Assembly: GCA_031253835.1 (NCBI GenBank)
Contig: JAIRVP010000025.1
Location: 29,884-93,883, forward strand
Origin: Burkholderia sp.
Lineage (GTDB): Bacteria; Pseudomonadota; Gammaproteobacteria; Burkholderiales; Burkholderiaceae
Reading direction: 5' to 3'
DNA: 64,000 nt
Part shown: in pieces, positions 28,538 to 39,647 of the stretch
Layout: each line of letters begins with the position of its first letter
How positions within the stretch are numbered: the first letter of the stretch is position 1
Notes under the pieces: generated by a model
What the model was told of the DNA's origin: nothing
Seen by the model: only the letters and a program-made list of their open reading frames with translations
Databases searched by the model: none
Made by a program: the position numbers and the translations under genes

Positions 28538-29728
28538 TCAGGCCAGCAACTCACCCACCCGCTCGACGAGCGGTGCGACCATTCGCTCCCACGCGTGCTC
28601 CTGCTCGACGAACGTCCTCGCTCGCGCAGCCATCTCGACCGCGCCGGCCTCGTTGGCGACGAGCCCCTCGATACGGTCGACGAACTCCTCTGGCGTATCC
28701 GCGATCAGCAGATCCTGCCCGCTTCTTGCGCCCAGGCCTTCGTATCCCAGCGACGTGGTGACGACCGGCAGCCCCAGCGCCATGTACTCCAGGATCTTGT
28801 TCTGCACCCCTGCACCGATCCGCATGGGGCATACGGCTATCGCCCCGTCAGACGCGGCCTGCGCCACCGACGCCACCCGACCGGTCACCTCGACGCCGTC
28901 GTAAGCGCGGAATCGCTCGGCAAGCGCGGGGGCGATGGAGCCAACGATCCGGAAGCGATAAGCGGCGCGCCTGCGCAGCAACGGCAACACTTCCTCGATG
29001 AAAAAGTGGCACATGTCCTGATTCTGGACCGTTCGCATGTCGCCGATGAAAATCAGGAGCCGGCTCGCCGTGCCGCGTACCGCGTACGGCAATCCGGACA
29101 GGTCGACCCCGTTCGAACACACCATCACTTTGTCGACGGACCGGCCGGGAAACAGATAATCCCTGTCGGTCCGGGAGACGAGCACCGACAGATCGAAGTC
29201 GTCGACGATCGTACGCTCGTAATCGAGCAGGCGTCTCGCCTCGATACCGAACACGCGCGACTTGAGCCCACGCGCCTTCTTGAGCTGCTTGACCCGGCTG
29301 TAGTTGAGCGAGATCGCATCGGTCATTTCCAGGATGCGCGGCTTATCCGATTTGCGCACGTACTCGGCGCAGCGCACCAAGTGAACGAACACGCCGTCGT
29401 GCGACGGGAGCAGCCGGGAGACGGCCGCCGAGAACGCCCGGCTCCGATAATAAGCAACCTGCAACGGCGTACGCGTCGGAAGCGCGAGCAACGTATTGAC
29501 GTACGACCGCCCTCTCGACAGGAAGACCCGTTCGACTCGATCGAACACGCCGTCGTCAGGCACCTCGGCGTGCATCTCGTCCGGGGTCTCGCACAGGCTC
29601 AGTAGCGTCAGCGAGTAACGGCGGGACAATACCTTGCAGAGGTGATATATCCTCAGCCGGTCTCCGCCGATCACCGGGTATGGAAACCGGGGCGTCAGAA
29701 CCAGCAGCTTCTTTTTGTCCCGACTCAT
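28538..29728 (-). CDS. Glycosyltransferase, family 4 (GT-B)
   Basis: A 396-aa cytoplasmic or membrane-associated transferase. It begins LVLTPRFPYPVIGGDRLRIYHL, a pattern of the group often annotated as Stp1/EpsH-associated sugar transferases. The donor-site region is AVCPMRIGAGVQNKILEYMALGLPVV, where the first usual glutamate of the pair is replaced by glycine and the second is kept, as is typical of this subgroup. The start overlaps the stop of the preceding glycosyltransferase by four bases. It is the last gene of the manC operon. Confidence 0.82.
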   Translation of the reverse strand: MSRDKKKLLVLTPRFPYPVIGGDRLRIYHLCKVLSRRYSLTLLSLCETPDEMHAEVPDDGVFDRVERVFLSRGRSYVNTLLALPTRTPLQVAYYRSRAFSAAVSRLLPSHDGVFVHLVRCAEYVRKSDKPRILEMTDAISLNYSRVKQLKKARGLKSRVFGIEARRLLDYERTIVDDFDLSVLVSRTDRDYLFPGRSVDKVMVCSNGVDLSGLPYAVRGTASRLLIFIGDMRTVQNQDMCHFFIEEVLPLLRRRAAYRFRIVGSIAPALAERFRAYDGVEVTGRVASVAQAASDGAIAVCPMRIGAGVQNKILEYMALGLPVVTTSLGYEGLGARSGQDLLIADTPEEFVDRIEGLVANEAGAVEMAARARTFVEQEHAWERMVAPLVERVGELLA

Positions 29729-30801
29729 GACAGACGTGCCCAGAAATCCTGAATTGCCGGACCGACAGCGGATTCCGAAAAGGTGCGGGCGCGGTCCATG
29801 CCATCGCTGACCGCCACCTCGAATCTCGCGTCATCGGTCCATATCCTGCGGATCTGTTCCGCCATGTCTTCCACTGAACAAGGATCGAACTGCAGGCCGC
29901 ACTCGCCGACTATCTCGGGCATCGATGTCGTATTGCTGCACGCGAGCGGCGTACCGGACGCCATGGCTTCCAACAACGGAATGCCGAACCCTTCGAACAA
30001 CGAAGCGAATATGAACGCGCGTGCCTGCCGGTACTGCCGCCGCAATTCCTCCCGGGAAACATATCCGAGCAGCTCGACGAAACCGGAGAGCCCGAGCGCT
30101 TCCGCTCGCTGGAGAAAATAGGCGTGATGATCGGACTTGATCCCGGCGATCCTCAATCTGGCGTCCTCGCCTAGTGCAGGCCGTGCCAGCGCAAAGGCTT
30201 GCAGGAGGCGGTCGACGTTCTTGCTCGGCGCCTCGCCCGCCACCGTGAACAGGTAGGGCAGGCGATCCGCCTGACTCACCGGGGGGGCAAACCAGTCGTC
30301 CGGAATCGAACACGGAATGACCTGCACGTCGTCCTGACGCAGCCCGAGCTTCTCCACCAGCTCGCGCTGAGTAAAGCGGGAAATGGTCAGCACGACGTCT
30401 GCCCGCCGCGCGAGTCGAGGCACCACATGCCGCCGGTATACCCGCCCGGCGGTCTGATACAGCGATCTCGACGGCGGCAGTGCGCGCCACGACTCCAGAA
30501 AGATCAGGTCGTGGACCACGGCGATCAGCCGGGTGTTGCCCGTGGATCGCAGTGGCCCCGTGTTGTACGGGCAAAGAAGATAATCCAGCTTCTGCTCCCG
30601 GCACAGACGAGGCAACTCGATCTGCTCCCACCAAGGAAAGAAGCCGCGCCCGTCACTGACGCACGGCCATTCAGTGGCAGTCACGCCGCTCGGAGCCAAA
30701 CCCAGTATCGATGCGTTTACCGGCGCCACCAGTTGTCGAGCGAACCGTCCCATGCCGCGATAGTTGCCAACCATCCAGCTGATATCCACGCCCAACTTCA
30801 C
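29725..30801 (-). CDS. Glycosyltransferase, family 4 (GT-B)
   Basis: A 358-aa transferase opening KLGVDISWMVGNYRGMGRFARQL, like the mannosyl/rhamnosyltransferases of ABC-dependent O-antigens. The donor site is FEGFGIPLLEAMASGTPLA with both glutamates eight apart. I place the start at the GTG at 30801: a strong GGGAGGAG ribosome site lies seven bases before it, and longer starts would overlap rmd. It is coupled to the next transferase by a four-base overlap. A D-rhamnosyl donor is likely from the neighbouring gmd and rmd but not proven. Confidence 0.85.
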   Translation of the reverse strand: MKLGVDISWMVGNYRGMGRFARQLVAPVNASILGLAPSGVTATEWPCVSDGRGFFPWWEQIELPRLCREQKLDYLLCPYNTGPLRSTGNTRLIAVVHDLIFLESWRALPPSRSLYQTAGRVYRRHVVPRLARRADVVLTISRFTQRELVEKLGLRQDDVQVIPCSIPDDWFAPPVSQADRLPYLFTVAGEAPSKNVDRLLQAFALARPALGEDARLRIAGIKSDHHAYFLQRAEALGLSGFVELLGYVSREELRRQYRQARAFIFASLFEGFGIPLLEAMASGTPLACSNTTSMPEIVGECGLQFDPCSVEDMAEQIRRIWTDDARFEVAVSDGMDRARTFSESAVGPAIQDFWARLS

Positions 30802-30850
30802 GCGGCGCTCCTCCCGACGAATCGACTCATTCGTCTCGAAAAACCAACCT

Positions 30851-32798
<1,948 letters not shown>

Positions 32799-35700
32799 TT
32801 AAGAATACGCTTCGTTGCGCGTGAGAATTTTTGCCAAATGACGAGCACTCTGCGCCCAAGTCAGGAATGGCATGCCGCGAGACGAAATCTCTTGCTGCTT
32901 CGCTCGAAGCTCAAGCCATGCCTTGATCTCGGTCGCCAGATCATGCCCTTCTTGCGCGGAAAAATAAAATGCATGCTCGCCAGCCACTTCACGAAACACC
33001 GGCAGATCACGTGCAATGATCGCCAATCCGTGCTGCGCGGCCTCGATCAGTGGCAAACCAAACCCTTCACCATAGGATGCCGCGATCAGGCACGAACTCA
33101 CCTCGTAGATCTTCTCCAAATAATCATCCGAGGCATTTTCCATCCAGAACAGGTGGCGCCCCTGCTCCGGGTGCGCTCGCAACCGCCCGACCAGATCATC
33201 GACCATCCAACCTTGCCGCCCCACGATGACCAGGTTGACGTTCTGATTTTCGCGCCACAGCTGTTCGAACGCATCCAGGACCTGAGTATGCCCCTTGCGA
33301 GGCTCCAGGGTCCCGACCATCAGAAACGTCGGACAATTGCTCAGGTGTTGAAGTACCTTGCCTCCGTCACGCGGGATTTCCGAAGACGTCGAGAAATGTT
33401 CGATATCCGCGCCCAAATGAAACCAGTCGATCTCGAACGAGCCTGCCCGCTCAGGAGCGTGCTTCGCGAGCCATGACGACAGCTCCGTGGCCACTGCCTG
33501 CGAAATGCACAATGCTCCGTCATTTTCCACCACGACGTCCAGCCAGCCCGTAAATCCCTCCGCGGCACCGGGAACAAAATACTGGGGAAGCAGGACGCAC
33601 AGCAAATCGTAGACGACAAACTTGACCTGCACCCCCTGCAATCGCAGACTTTGATAAAACTCCCGCTGCGCGGGGACGACGCGGGGTTGCAGATCCAGAC
33701 CGACAAACACGTCTCCTGCCGCATAGTCGATCGGCTCGTCCTCCAGCCAGCCATCCTCGAACCCCATCAGCCGCGTCGTAAATTCACGCGCATAGCGATA
33801 GGAATCCTTGGTCGTGGCGTAAACCGGCTCCACCCGAAAACCGTCGGGCGGAGAATCCAGCCATTCCTTCAACAGATTGCGTACCACACGCTGGATCCCG
33901 CTCCTGGCATCGACCTGGACAAGCTCGGAGATATCCACCAGCAATTGCCGCTTGTTGTGGCGCGGAACAAAATTCCTCGCCGCGGTCAGCGCCCACGCGC
34001 GCAACTGATCGTCGCTTGCCCGACCGGCCCGACGCGCGATTGCGCGCGACAGCACGGAAAGGTTCGCGTCGGCCCGGAGATAGAACCGCTCGATGGCATC
34101 GCGATACTGTTCGGCACATACGTCGGGCGCGTGATCCTCCACGATGATATCCCGTGCGCGCGCGCCCATCTGCCGCCGACGCTCCGCATCCGAACGCAAC
34201 GTCTCCAATGCGTCGACCAGTTCCTCGTCGGAGAACTCGTCCGGCAGCATCCACACCGCATCGCGGTCCAGATCGGCCATGCTGCCATTCTCGTTGACGA
34301 TCGTTGCCTTGCCGTAATTCATGCAGTCCAGCACCGCCGCCGAAGTCTCGCCCCGGGACAGCGTCCTCAACTGGACACCGACATCGGCCGCCGCCAGATA
34401 CTGGCGGAAGGTCTGCGCATCGGTCCAGCCGGTAATGCGAACTCGGGCCCCCTTGCCCATTTTCCGAATGCTGCGAGCGAGCTCCTCACCATACTCGGTC
34501 GGCTGATTTTCCCCGACAAAGATCAGATGACACGCCGGATCGCGCGCCAGGGACGAACTGCCCCACGCACGCAGCAAACGATGATTCAGCTTGGACGGCC
34601 CTAGCGCCCCGAACGCGCACACCACGCAGTCGTTCTTGCCAAACCCCAGCGCTTCGCGCGCCTCGTCTCCACTCGACGCGACGTTGGCATCGCGCATGAG
34701 GGGAATCACGGTCCAGTCGGTCGTATCCCCGCCATACCAATGCCGAGCCAATTGCAGCGAACCGGACGAATGAACAATCAGGCCCAGCGCCTTCTGAATC
34801 ACGCCCAGGCTGCACGGATACTCCCAGACGGCGTCCGCGATGTCCTCGTTTTGATGGCGGGCCCTCAGGCCGACATATCCGTGAGCGTCATAGAGCGCCC
34901 TGGACCAGCCATCAGGACGATTCCCGTGAATGGCCATATGCGCGAGGATGCCCGAGAGGAAGAAATCGTGCAGCACGACCACGCCCGGCACGCTTTCCAG
35001 CAGCGGAAACATGTATTCGTGGAACGACGAGTTCCCGAAATGATAGAGCACCCGATCATAGGAACCCGCATGCTTGAGCAGCCATGCCGGCGTTTTCACC
35101 GAGATATTCCCGGCCTGCATTTCTTCCGCGTCGTCCGGATCTACGATGACATCGATATCGTAAAAACGCGCCAGCTCCGGCAGCAATTCGGCGCTGTAGT
35201 CCGCGATACCCGTTCGAACCGGCGGCAAGGGCGACACGTAGGCCAGCCGCGGACGTCGCGACTGGACGTCCGGCGCGCGCCGCTCGGCCAGCCATGCCTG
35301 CAGCCTCCGCTCCATTGCCTCGAGCGCACAACGCCCGCTCTGGTCCCACGAAAATTTCTCGACCTGGCTCGCGGCGCGTTCGATCAGTGCCTGGCGATAG
35401 CCCTCGTCCGACAAGCCACGCTGCATGTAACGCGCGATCGACTCGTCGGATCGCGGATCGAACATTGCTTCGTCCCACCCAATCACTTCCGGAACGCTCG
35501 AAGTATTCGATCCGATAACGGGTGCTCCGCAGCGCATCGCCTCCAGCACCGGCAAACCGAAGCCCTCGTGCCATGAAGGAAAGACGAACAATCGGCACAG
35601 GTTGTAAAGCGCCAGCAGGTCCTCGTCCGGCACGAACCCCGTACACACGACATCGTCCGGCCCCAGTCCGACCTTGCGAGCCAGGTGCATCAGCGTGTCG

Positions 35701-36515
35701 CGGCTGGCCGGCTGGATCGAGCAAACGATCGCCAACTGGTACGACTTCCGCAACTCAGGCGGCAATGACGCGAACGCGCGAATCAGGCCCTCGACGTTCT
35801 TGCGATGGTCGATACCGCCCGTATACAGCACGAAGGATTTCGCCAGCCCGTACTTTTCCCGTAGTGCCGCTTCGCTTCCGGGAGCAATCTGTACCGGCCG
35901 AAACCACGCGTCGACGTCGGCGGACATGTTGACGGACCACTCCGGCGACAGACCCAAATATTCGATTCCCTCCGAGCGCGATGATTCGGATATCGCCAAC
36001 CATAGATCGGCGCGCTGAAGATGCTCGATTTTCGTCAGATACCAATCCTTGAACAGAGGATTTTCCAGATAAGGCTTGGCATGGATATAGGGAATCAGGT
36101 CGTACAGCGTGACCGCGACAGGCACGCTCGTTTGAAGCGCGTGAATGCTGGTAATCGAATCGTCGCCGAAGCCTTCGAAGTAGCTCGCGATATAAATGAA
36201 ATCCGGTCGCAGGCTCGTCAGGAATGCTTCATAAGTCAATTCGCCTGACTGACGGCGCCAGAGATTGGCTTTGTCGACATGGGCGACCGGCCCCGCTGCA
36301 TGCCAGACGTGGATGTCCCGCTGCGGAAGCAACGCTTGAAACTCATCGCGCAGAACCCGGGCGGACTCCTCGAACGCTCCATTCAGCGCGAGTACGATTT
36401 CATGGTCACCGCGGTTTCGAATCATCGCCTTGACGATGGATACGGTGTAACGGCCCACGCCTCGATTGCGCGAGTTGAGGCTCTGCGCCCCTTGCATGTC
36501 AACGACGATACGCAT
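32799..36515 (-). CDS. Three-module glycosyltransferase (1238 aa)
   Basis: A very long cytoplasmic or membrane-associated protein made of three GT-B units. Unit 1 is residues 1-410 (RIVVDMQGAQSLNSRNRGVG; donor site HEGFGLPVLEAM with glutamates 317 and 325). Unit 2 is about 422-815 (LAYVSPLPPVRTGIADYSAELL) and at the same site reads GETSAAVLDCM, so glycine 722 and aspartate 730 replace both glutamates. Unit 3 is about 856-1238 (GEGFGLPLIEAA, glutamates 1150 and 1158). Such fusions polymerise repeating units in ABC-exported O-antigens, for example WbdA. Given gmd and rmd next door, D-rhamnose is the likely sugar. It overlaps the last base of the methyltransferase gene. Confidence 0.85.
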   Translation of the reverse strand: MRIVVDMQGAQSLNSRNRGVGRYTVSIVKAMIRNRGDHEIVLALNGAFEESARVLRDEFQALLPQRDIHVWHAAGPVAHVDKANLWRRQSGELTYEAFLTSLRPDFIYIASYFEGFGDDSITSIHALQTSVPVAVTLYDLIPYIHAKPYLENPLFKDWYLTKIEHLQRADLWLAISESSRSEGIEYLGLSPEWSVNMSADVDAWFRPVQIAPGSEAALREKYGLAKSFVLYTGGIDHRKNVEGLIRAFASLPPELRKSYQLAIVCSIQPASRDTLMHLARKVGLGPDDVVCTGFVPDEDLLALYNLCRLFVFPSWHEGFGLPVLEAMRCGAPVIGSNTSSVPEVIGWDEAMFDPRSDESIARYMQRGLSDEGYRQALIERAASQVEKFSWDQSGRCALEAMERRLQAWLAERRAPDVQSRRPRLAYVSPLPPVRTGIADYSAELLPELARFYDIDVIVDPDDAEEMQAGNISVKTPAWLLKHAGSYDRVLYHFGNSSFHEYMFPLLESVPGVVVLHDFFLSGILAHMAIHGNRPDGWSRALYDAHGYVGLRARHQNEDIADAVWEYPCSLGVIQKALGLIVHSSGSLQLARHWYGGDTTDWTVIPLMRDANVASSGDEAREALGFGKNDCVVCAFGALGPSKLNHRLLRAWGSSSLARDPACHLIFVGENQPTEYGEELARSIRKMGKGARVRITGWTDAQTFRQYLAAADVGVQLRTLSRGETSAAVLDCMNYGKATIVNENGSMADLDRDAVWMLPDEFSDEELVDALETLRSDAERRRQMGARARDIIVEDHAPDVCAEQYRDAIERFYLRADANLSVLSRAIARRAGRASDDQLRAWALTAARNFVPRHNKRQLLVDISELVQVDARSGIQRVVRNLLKEWLDSPPDGFRVEPVYATTKDSYRYAREFTTRLMGFEDGWLEDEPIDYAAGDVFVGLDLQPRVVPAQREFYQSLRLQGVQVKFVVYDLLCVLLPQYFVPGAAEGFTGWLDVVVENDGALCISQAVATELSSWLAKHAPERAGSFEIDWFHLGADIEHFSTSSEIPRDGGKVLQHLSNCPTFLMVGTLEPRKGHTQVLDAFEQLWRENQNVNLVIVGRQGWMVDDLVGRLRAHPEQGRHLFWMENASDDYLEKIYEVSSCLIAASYGEGFGLPLIEAAQHGLAIIARDLPVFREVAGEHAFYFSAQEGHDLATEIKAWLELRAKQQEISSRGMPFLTWAQSARHLAKILTRNEAYS

Positions 36516-37801
36516 TATTCAATATCCCCATTCTCGTGCGCGAGGGCAGACTTCAATGCCATGTACGCTTCGCGCGCGCGGGGCGTCAAACCATCATCAT
36601 CGATCGGCCTTCTCTGCATCCGCCGCATGGGAGCCCCAACGATGGTCCGGACGAGTCGCTGCTTCACACCGGGCATCGCGCCCAACAGTTGCACGGCCAA
36701 TCGTCGCAGCCGGGGATTGCGATTGACGTACGCGACACTCCGGAACAGCACGCGTCTCACGCCGGATTTGCAAGCCCCTTTCGCGCTACGAGCGACCGTT
36801 GCGGCACTTCGCATGGCCGCAGCGACACGCCGTGACGTGCGGCCCTGGCTCACCTGCAATTGCTCGGTAACTTGCTGCGTTTCGTCATGGACTCGCCCCA
36901 GCTCGCCCCGGACTTGCCCCAGTTCGTCGCGGACTTGCGCCAACTCGCTGCGGGTGCGTTTCAATTCGTTGTGGACCAAGTTCAGTTCGCCTTGAAGTTG
37001 CCCCACTTCCTCGTGGGTCTGCCGGATCTGTTCGGCGGATTGCTCATACTCCCGGACGCGCCCTTTCTCAAACCGCGCGGCAAGGTCGGCCAAGGACAAT
37101 CCGTAATCGGCATCGAACGCGTCGTCGAAAAATCCTGCCGCTTCTTCATTGCAGAATTTCTGGGCAACAATGGCGTAATCCGGACTGACTCCGCCCAGCA
37201 CATCGAGAAGATGGATCTGCGCGCCCTCATCCTGCAAAGCAGGGGCTTCCTGCAGTCGAAGCTGCTTGACCCTGGCAAATCCCGCATGCTCTCCAAGGAA
37301 ACTCAGCAGTTCGGAAGGAATCGGTTGCTTGTGACTGGGGTCCAGATAGAAATTGCAGCCTGCAACGACGATATTTTCCGGGTTCGGCGTCTCGAGAATC
37401 AATAGCCCGCCAGGCGTCAGTACGCGCAACGCTTCGTCAACGATTCTGCGCACGTGCTCAAAGGGCACATGCTCGACAACATGAAAAGCCGAAATAAGGA
37501 CGTGACTGTTCGAATCGAGCGAGGCAAGATATTCGATAGCGTCACCCTGAAATACCGACAGGCCGCGCTCTCGACACGCTTCCAGCATCTCGGCATCAAG
37601 GTCCACCCCGACGGGGGCGAATCCGGCTTCGGCCATCAGCTCCAGCCATTCACCACGACCGCAGCCCAGATCGAACGTCTTCCCGCCCGGATGGAGCGTC
37701 GCCAGCGGTGCAATGAACGGCTGGTATTTCGCCAGTCGCCTTTTGATCAGCTCCCTCGAACCTCGATGCTGATCTTCGAACGCGCGATAAAAACTATCCA
37801 C
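36515..37801 (-). CDS. SAM methyltransferase with C-terminal coiled coil (WbdD-like chain terminator)
   Basis: A 428-aa protein from a GTG at 37801. The start is set by a GAGGAG site nine bases upstream and by stop-start overlap (TAGTG) with the preceding small gene. Motif I is KTFDLGCGRGEWLELM near residues 41-56, then VGVDLDAEMLEAC, and VEHVPFEHV, a class I methyltransferase. Residues about 249-323 are a coiled coil with clear heptads (ELAQVRD, ELGQVRG, ELGRVHD). A basic C-terminal part follows. In E. coli O8/O9a, WbdD caps the growing chain by methylation and its coiled coil measures chain length. No kinase domain is present here, as expected for a methyl-only cap. Confidence 0.75.
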   Translation of the reverse strand: MDSFYRAFEDQHRGSRELIKRRLAKYQPFIAPLATLHPGGKTFDLGCGRGEWLELMAEAGFAPVGVDLDAEMLEACRERGLSVFQGDAIEYLASLDSNSHVLISAFHVVEHVPFEHVRRIVDEALRVLTPGGLLILETPNPENIVVAGCNFYLDPSHKQPIPSELLSFLGEHAGFARVKQLRLQEAPALQDEGAQIHLLDVLGGVSPDYAIVAQKFCNEEAAGFFDDAFDADYGLSLADLAARFEKGRVREYEQSAEQIRQTHEEVGQLQGELNLVHNELKRTRSELAQVRDELGQVRGELGRVHDETQQVTEQLQVSQGRTSRRVAAAMRSAATVARSAKGACKSGVRRVLFRSVAYVNRNPRLRRLAVQLLGAMPGVKQRLVRTIVGAPMRRMQRRPIDDDGLTPRAREAYMALKSALAHENGDIE

Positions 37802-38196
37802 TACGGCAAACTCCTCACCGTCGCCGGCAGCCATGCCACGCCGACGAAACGATCCATCACCGCCAAGCAGAGCCGGGGGAAGCTCGGCTTCTTGATCCGG
37901 TTGGCGTGGTCGATGAACGCGTTCCGGGCGCGGCTGACGATTTCCACGAACGTGCCCGACGGCAGCATCCGTTTGCACAGGTGGATGCTGTGCGCGCAGC
38001 GGTTGTCGACTCCGGGCAACCGGCCATGCATGACTCGCGACAGGATCACCGCATGGACGACGATCGCCGCCAGCGGGTTAGCGACGATCGCTGTCGCGCC
38101 CAGCAGGAAATTCCGGCACTTGGACCGGAATTCCCGCTTGGCGCCTCCCGGAATGAAGCCCCAAAAGGAACACGGGGCTTTCGACATTCCCGGCAT
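37801..38196 (-). CDS. Unknown 131-aa protein between manC and the methyltransferase
   Basis: I do not recognise it. Its ATG overlaps the manC stop (TGATG) and its stop overlaps the methyltransferase GTG (TAGTG), which is strong evidence of translation in this frame. It opens MPGMSKAPCSFWGFIPGGAKREF, has one hydrophobic stretch (LLGATAIVANPLAAIVVHAVIL) long enough to cross the membrane once, several cysteines, and a basic C-terminal half. It could be a small membrane partner of the polymer-making complex or an acyl/sugar-modifying protein fragment. The function is open. Confidence 0.6.
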   Translation of the reverse strand: MPGMSKAPCSFWGFIPGGAKREFRSKCRNFLLGATAIVANPLAAIVVHAVILSRVMHGRLPGVDNRCAHSIHLCKRMLPSGTFVEIVSRARNAFIDHANRIKKPSFPRLCLAVMDRFVGVAWLPATVRSLP

Positions 38197-39647
38197 CAAG
38201 CCCGCCCGTACACATCCTGGAAACGAACGATGTCGTCCTCCCCCAGATATTCGCCGCTCTGCACCTCGATCATCACGAGGTCAAGCACGCCCGGGTTCTC
38301 GAGGCGGTGCTTGTGACCGGCGGGAATGTAGGTGGATTCGTTGGTTCGAACGAAGATTTCCCGATCGCCGTTGACGACCTTGGCCATCCCGCACACGACG
38401 ATCCAGTGCTCGCTGCGGTGATGGTGCATCTGCAGACTGAGGCTCGCGCCCGGCTTGACTTCGATACGCTTGATCTTGAAGCGCGGCCCTTCCTCCAGCA
38501 CCGTGTAGGTACCCCACGGCCGGCTCACGGTGCGATGCAGCTTGTACGCGTCGTGATTCTGCTTCTTCAGGCGCGCCACAACCTGCTTCACGTCCTGCGC
38601 GCGATCGGGATGCGCGACCAGCAGCGCGTCCGGCGTATCGATGATCATCAGGTCGGCTACGCCGACCGCCGCCACGACCCGATCCGGGCTCTGCACGTAC
38701 GTATTCCGGCTATCGACGAAGATCGCTTCGCCGACGGCACGGTTGCGGTCGTGATCCGGCGCAACCAGTTCGCGCACCGCGCCCCACGAGCCGATATCGC
38801 TCCAGCCGAAACTGGACGGCACCACCACCACGTTCGACGAACGCTCCATCACCGCATAGTCGATCGAGATGTCAGGCATCTTCTCGAACGACTCGGCAGG
38901 AATCTCGAGCATCTGCACGGATGCCTTGTCCGATTGCAGCGACGCCCAGCATGCGTCGGCGGCCGTCGCAACCTCCGGGGCGTGACGGGCCATCTCGTCG
39001 AGAATGACACCGGCCTTGAAGCAGAACATCCCCGAATTCCACAGGTAGTTGCCCGCCGCGACATATTCGGCGGCCAGCACCGCGTCGGGCGTCTCGACGA
39101 AGCGCCGCGCCACGCGGCCATCCCCGTCCTCTTCCCCGGCCTCGATGTAGCCAAAGCCGGTATCCGGGCTCGTCGGCACGATCCCGAACGTCACCAGCTT
39201 GTCCTGCTTCGCCAGTTCGACCGCGCTCGCGACAGCGGCCGAGAAACCTTGCTGGTCCTGCACCAGATGATCGGCTGCGAGCACCAGCATCAGCGCATCG
39301 CGCCCGTACTTGTCCGCCACATGATGGGCCGCCATCGCCACCGCAGGCGCGGTGTTGCGACCGGCCGGCTCGAGCATGAATACACCGGACTGCTGATTTC
39401 CGAGCGCGGCATAACCGAACTCGTCCTTGCTCATGAAGTAGTAGTCACGGTTCGTGACCGTCAGCAGTTCTCCGCGCTGCGATTCCGCATCGTTGCCAAC
39501 CACCGCTGCCGCCGCCGCGCGACGGTAGGTCTTCAGGAGCAAGCTCTCGCCATCGGCAAGCTTCATGAACGGTTTGGGATGCCCTTCGCGGGACACTGGC
39601 CACAGTCGGGTGCCAGCACCACCGGACAGGATGACGGGGATTAACAT
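38196..39647 (-). CDS. manC: Mannose-1-phosphate guanylyltransferase / mannose-6-phosphate isomerase
   Basis: A 483-aa bifunctional enzyme. The N-terminal nucleotidyltransferase opens LIPVILSGGAGTRLWPVSRE with the PKPF element. The C-terminal cupin isomerase shows KPGASLSLQMHHHRSEHWIVV with metal-binding histidines. It makes GDP-mannose for gmd. The ATG at 39647 is preferred to one three codons upstream because GGAG lies eight bases before it. It heads a tightly coupled operon running through two glycosyltransferases to 28.5 kb. A TATAAT box lies 115 bp upstream. Confidence 0.94.
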   Translation of the reverse strand: MLIPVILSGGAGTRLWPVSREGHPKPFMKLADGESLLLKTYRRAAAAAVVGNDAESQRGELLTVTNRDYYFMSKDEFGYAALGNQQSGVFMLEPAGRNTAPAVAMAAHHVADKYGRDALMLVLAADHLVQDQQGFSAAVASAVELAKQDKLVTFGIVPTSPDTGFGYIEAGEEDGDGRVARRFVETPDAVLAAEYVAAGNYLWNSGMFCFKAGVILDEMARHAPEVATAADACWASLQSDKASVQMLEIPAESFEKMPDISIDYAVMERSSNVVVVPSSFGWSDIGSWGAVRELVAPDHDRNRAVGEAIFVDSRNTYVQSPDRVVAAVGVADLMIIDTPDALLVAHPDRAQDVKQVVARLKKQNHDAYKLHRTVSRPWGTYTVLEEGPRFKIKRIEVKPGASLSLQMHHHRSEHWIVVCGMAKVVNGDREIFVRTNESTYIPAGHKHRLENPGVLDLVMIEVQSGEYLGEDDIVRFQDVYGRA

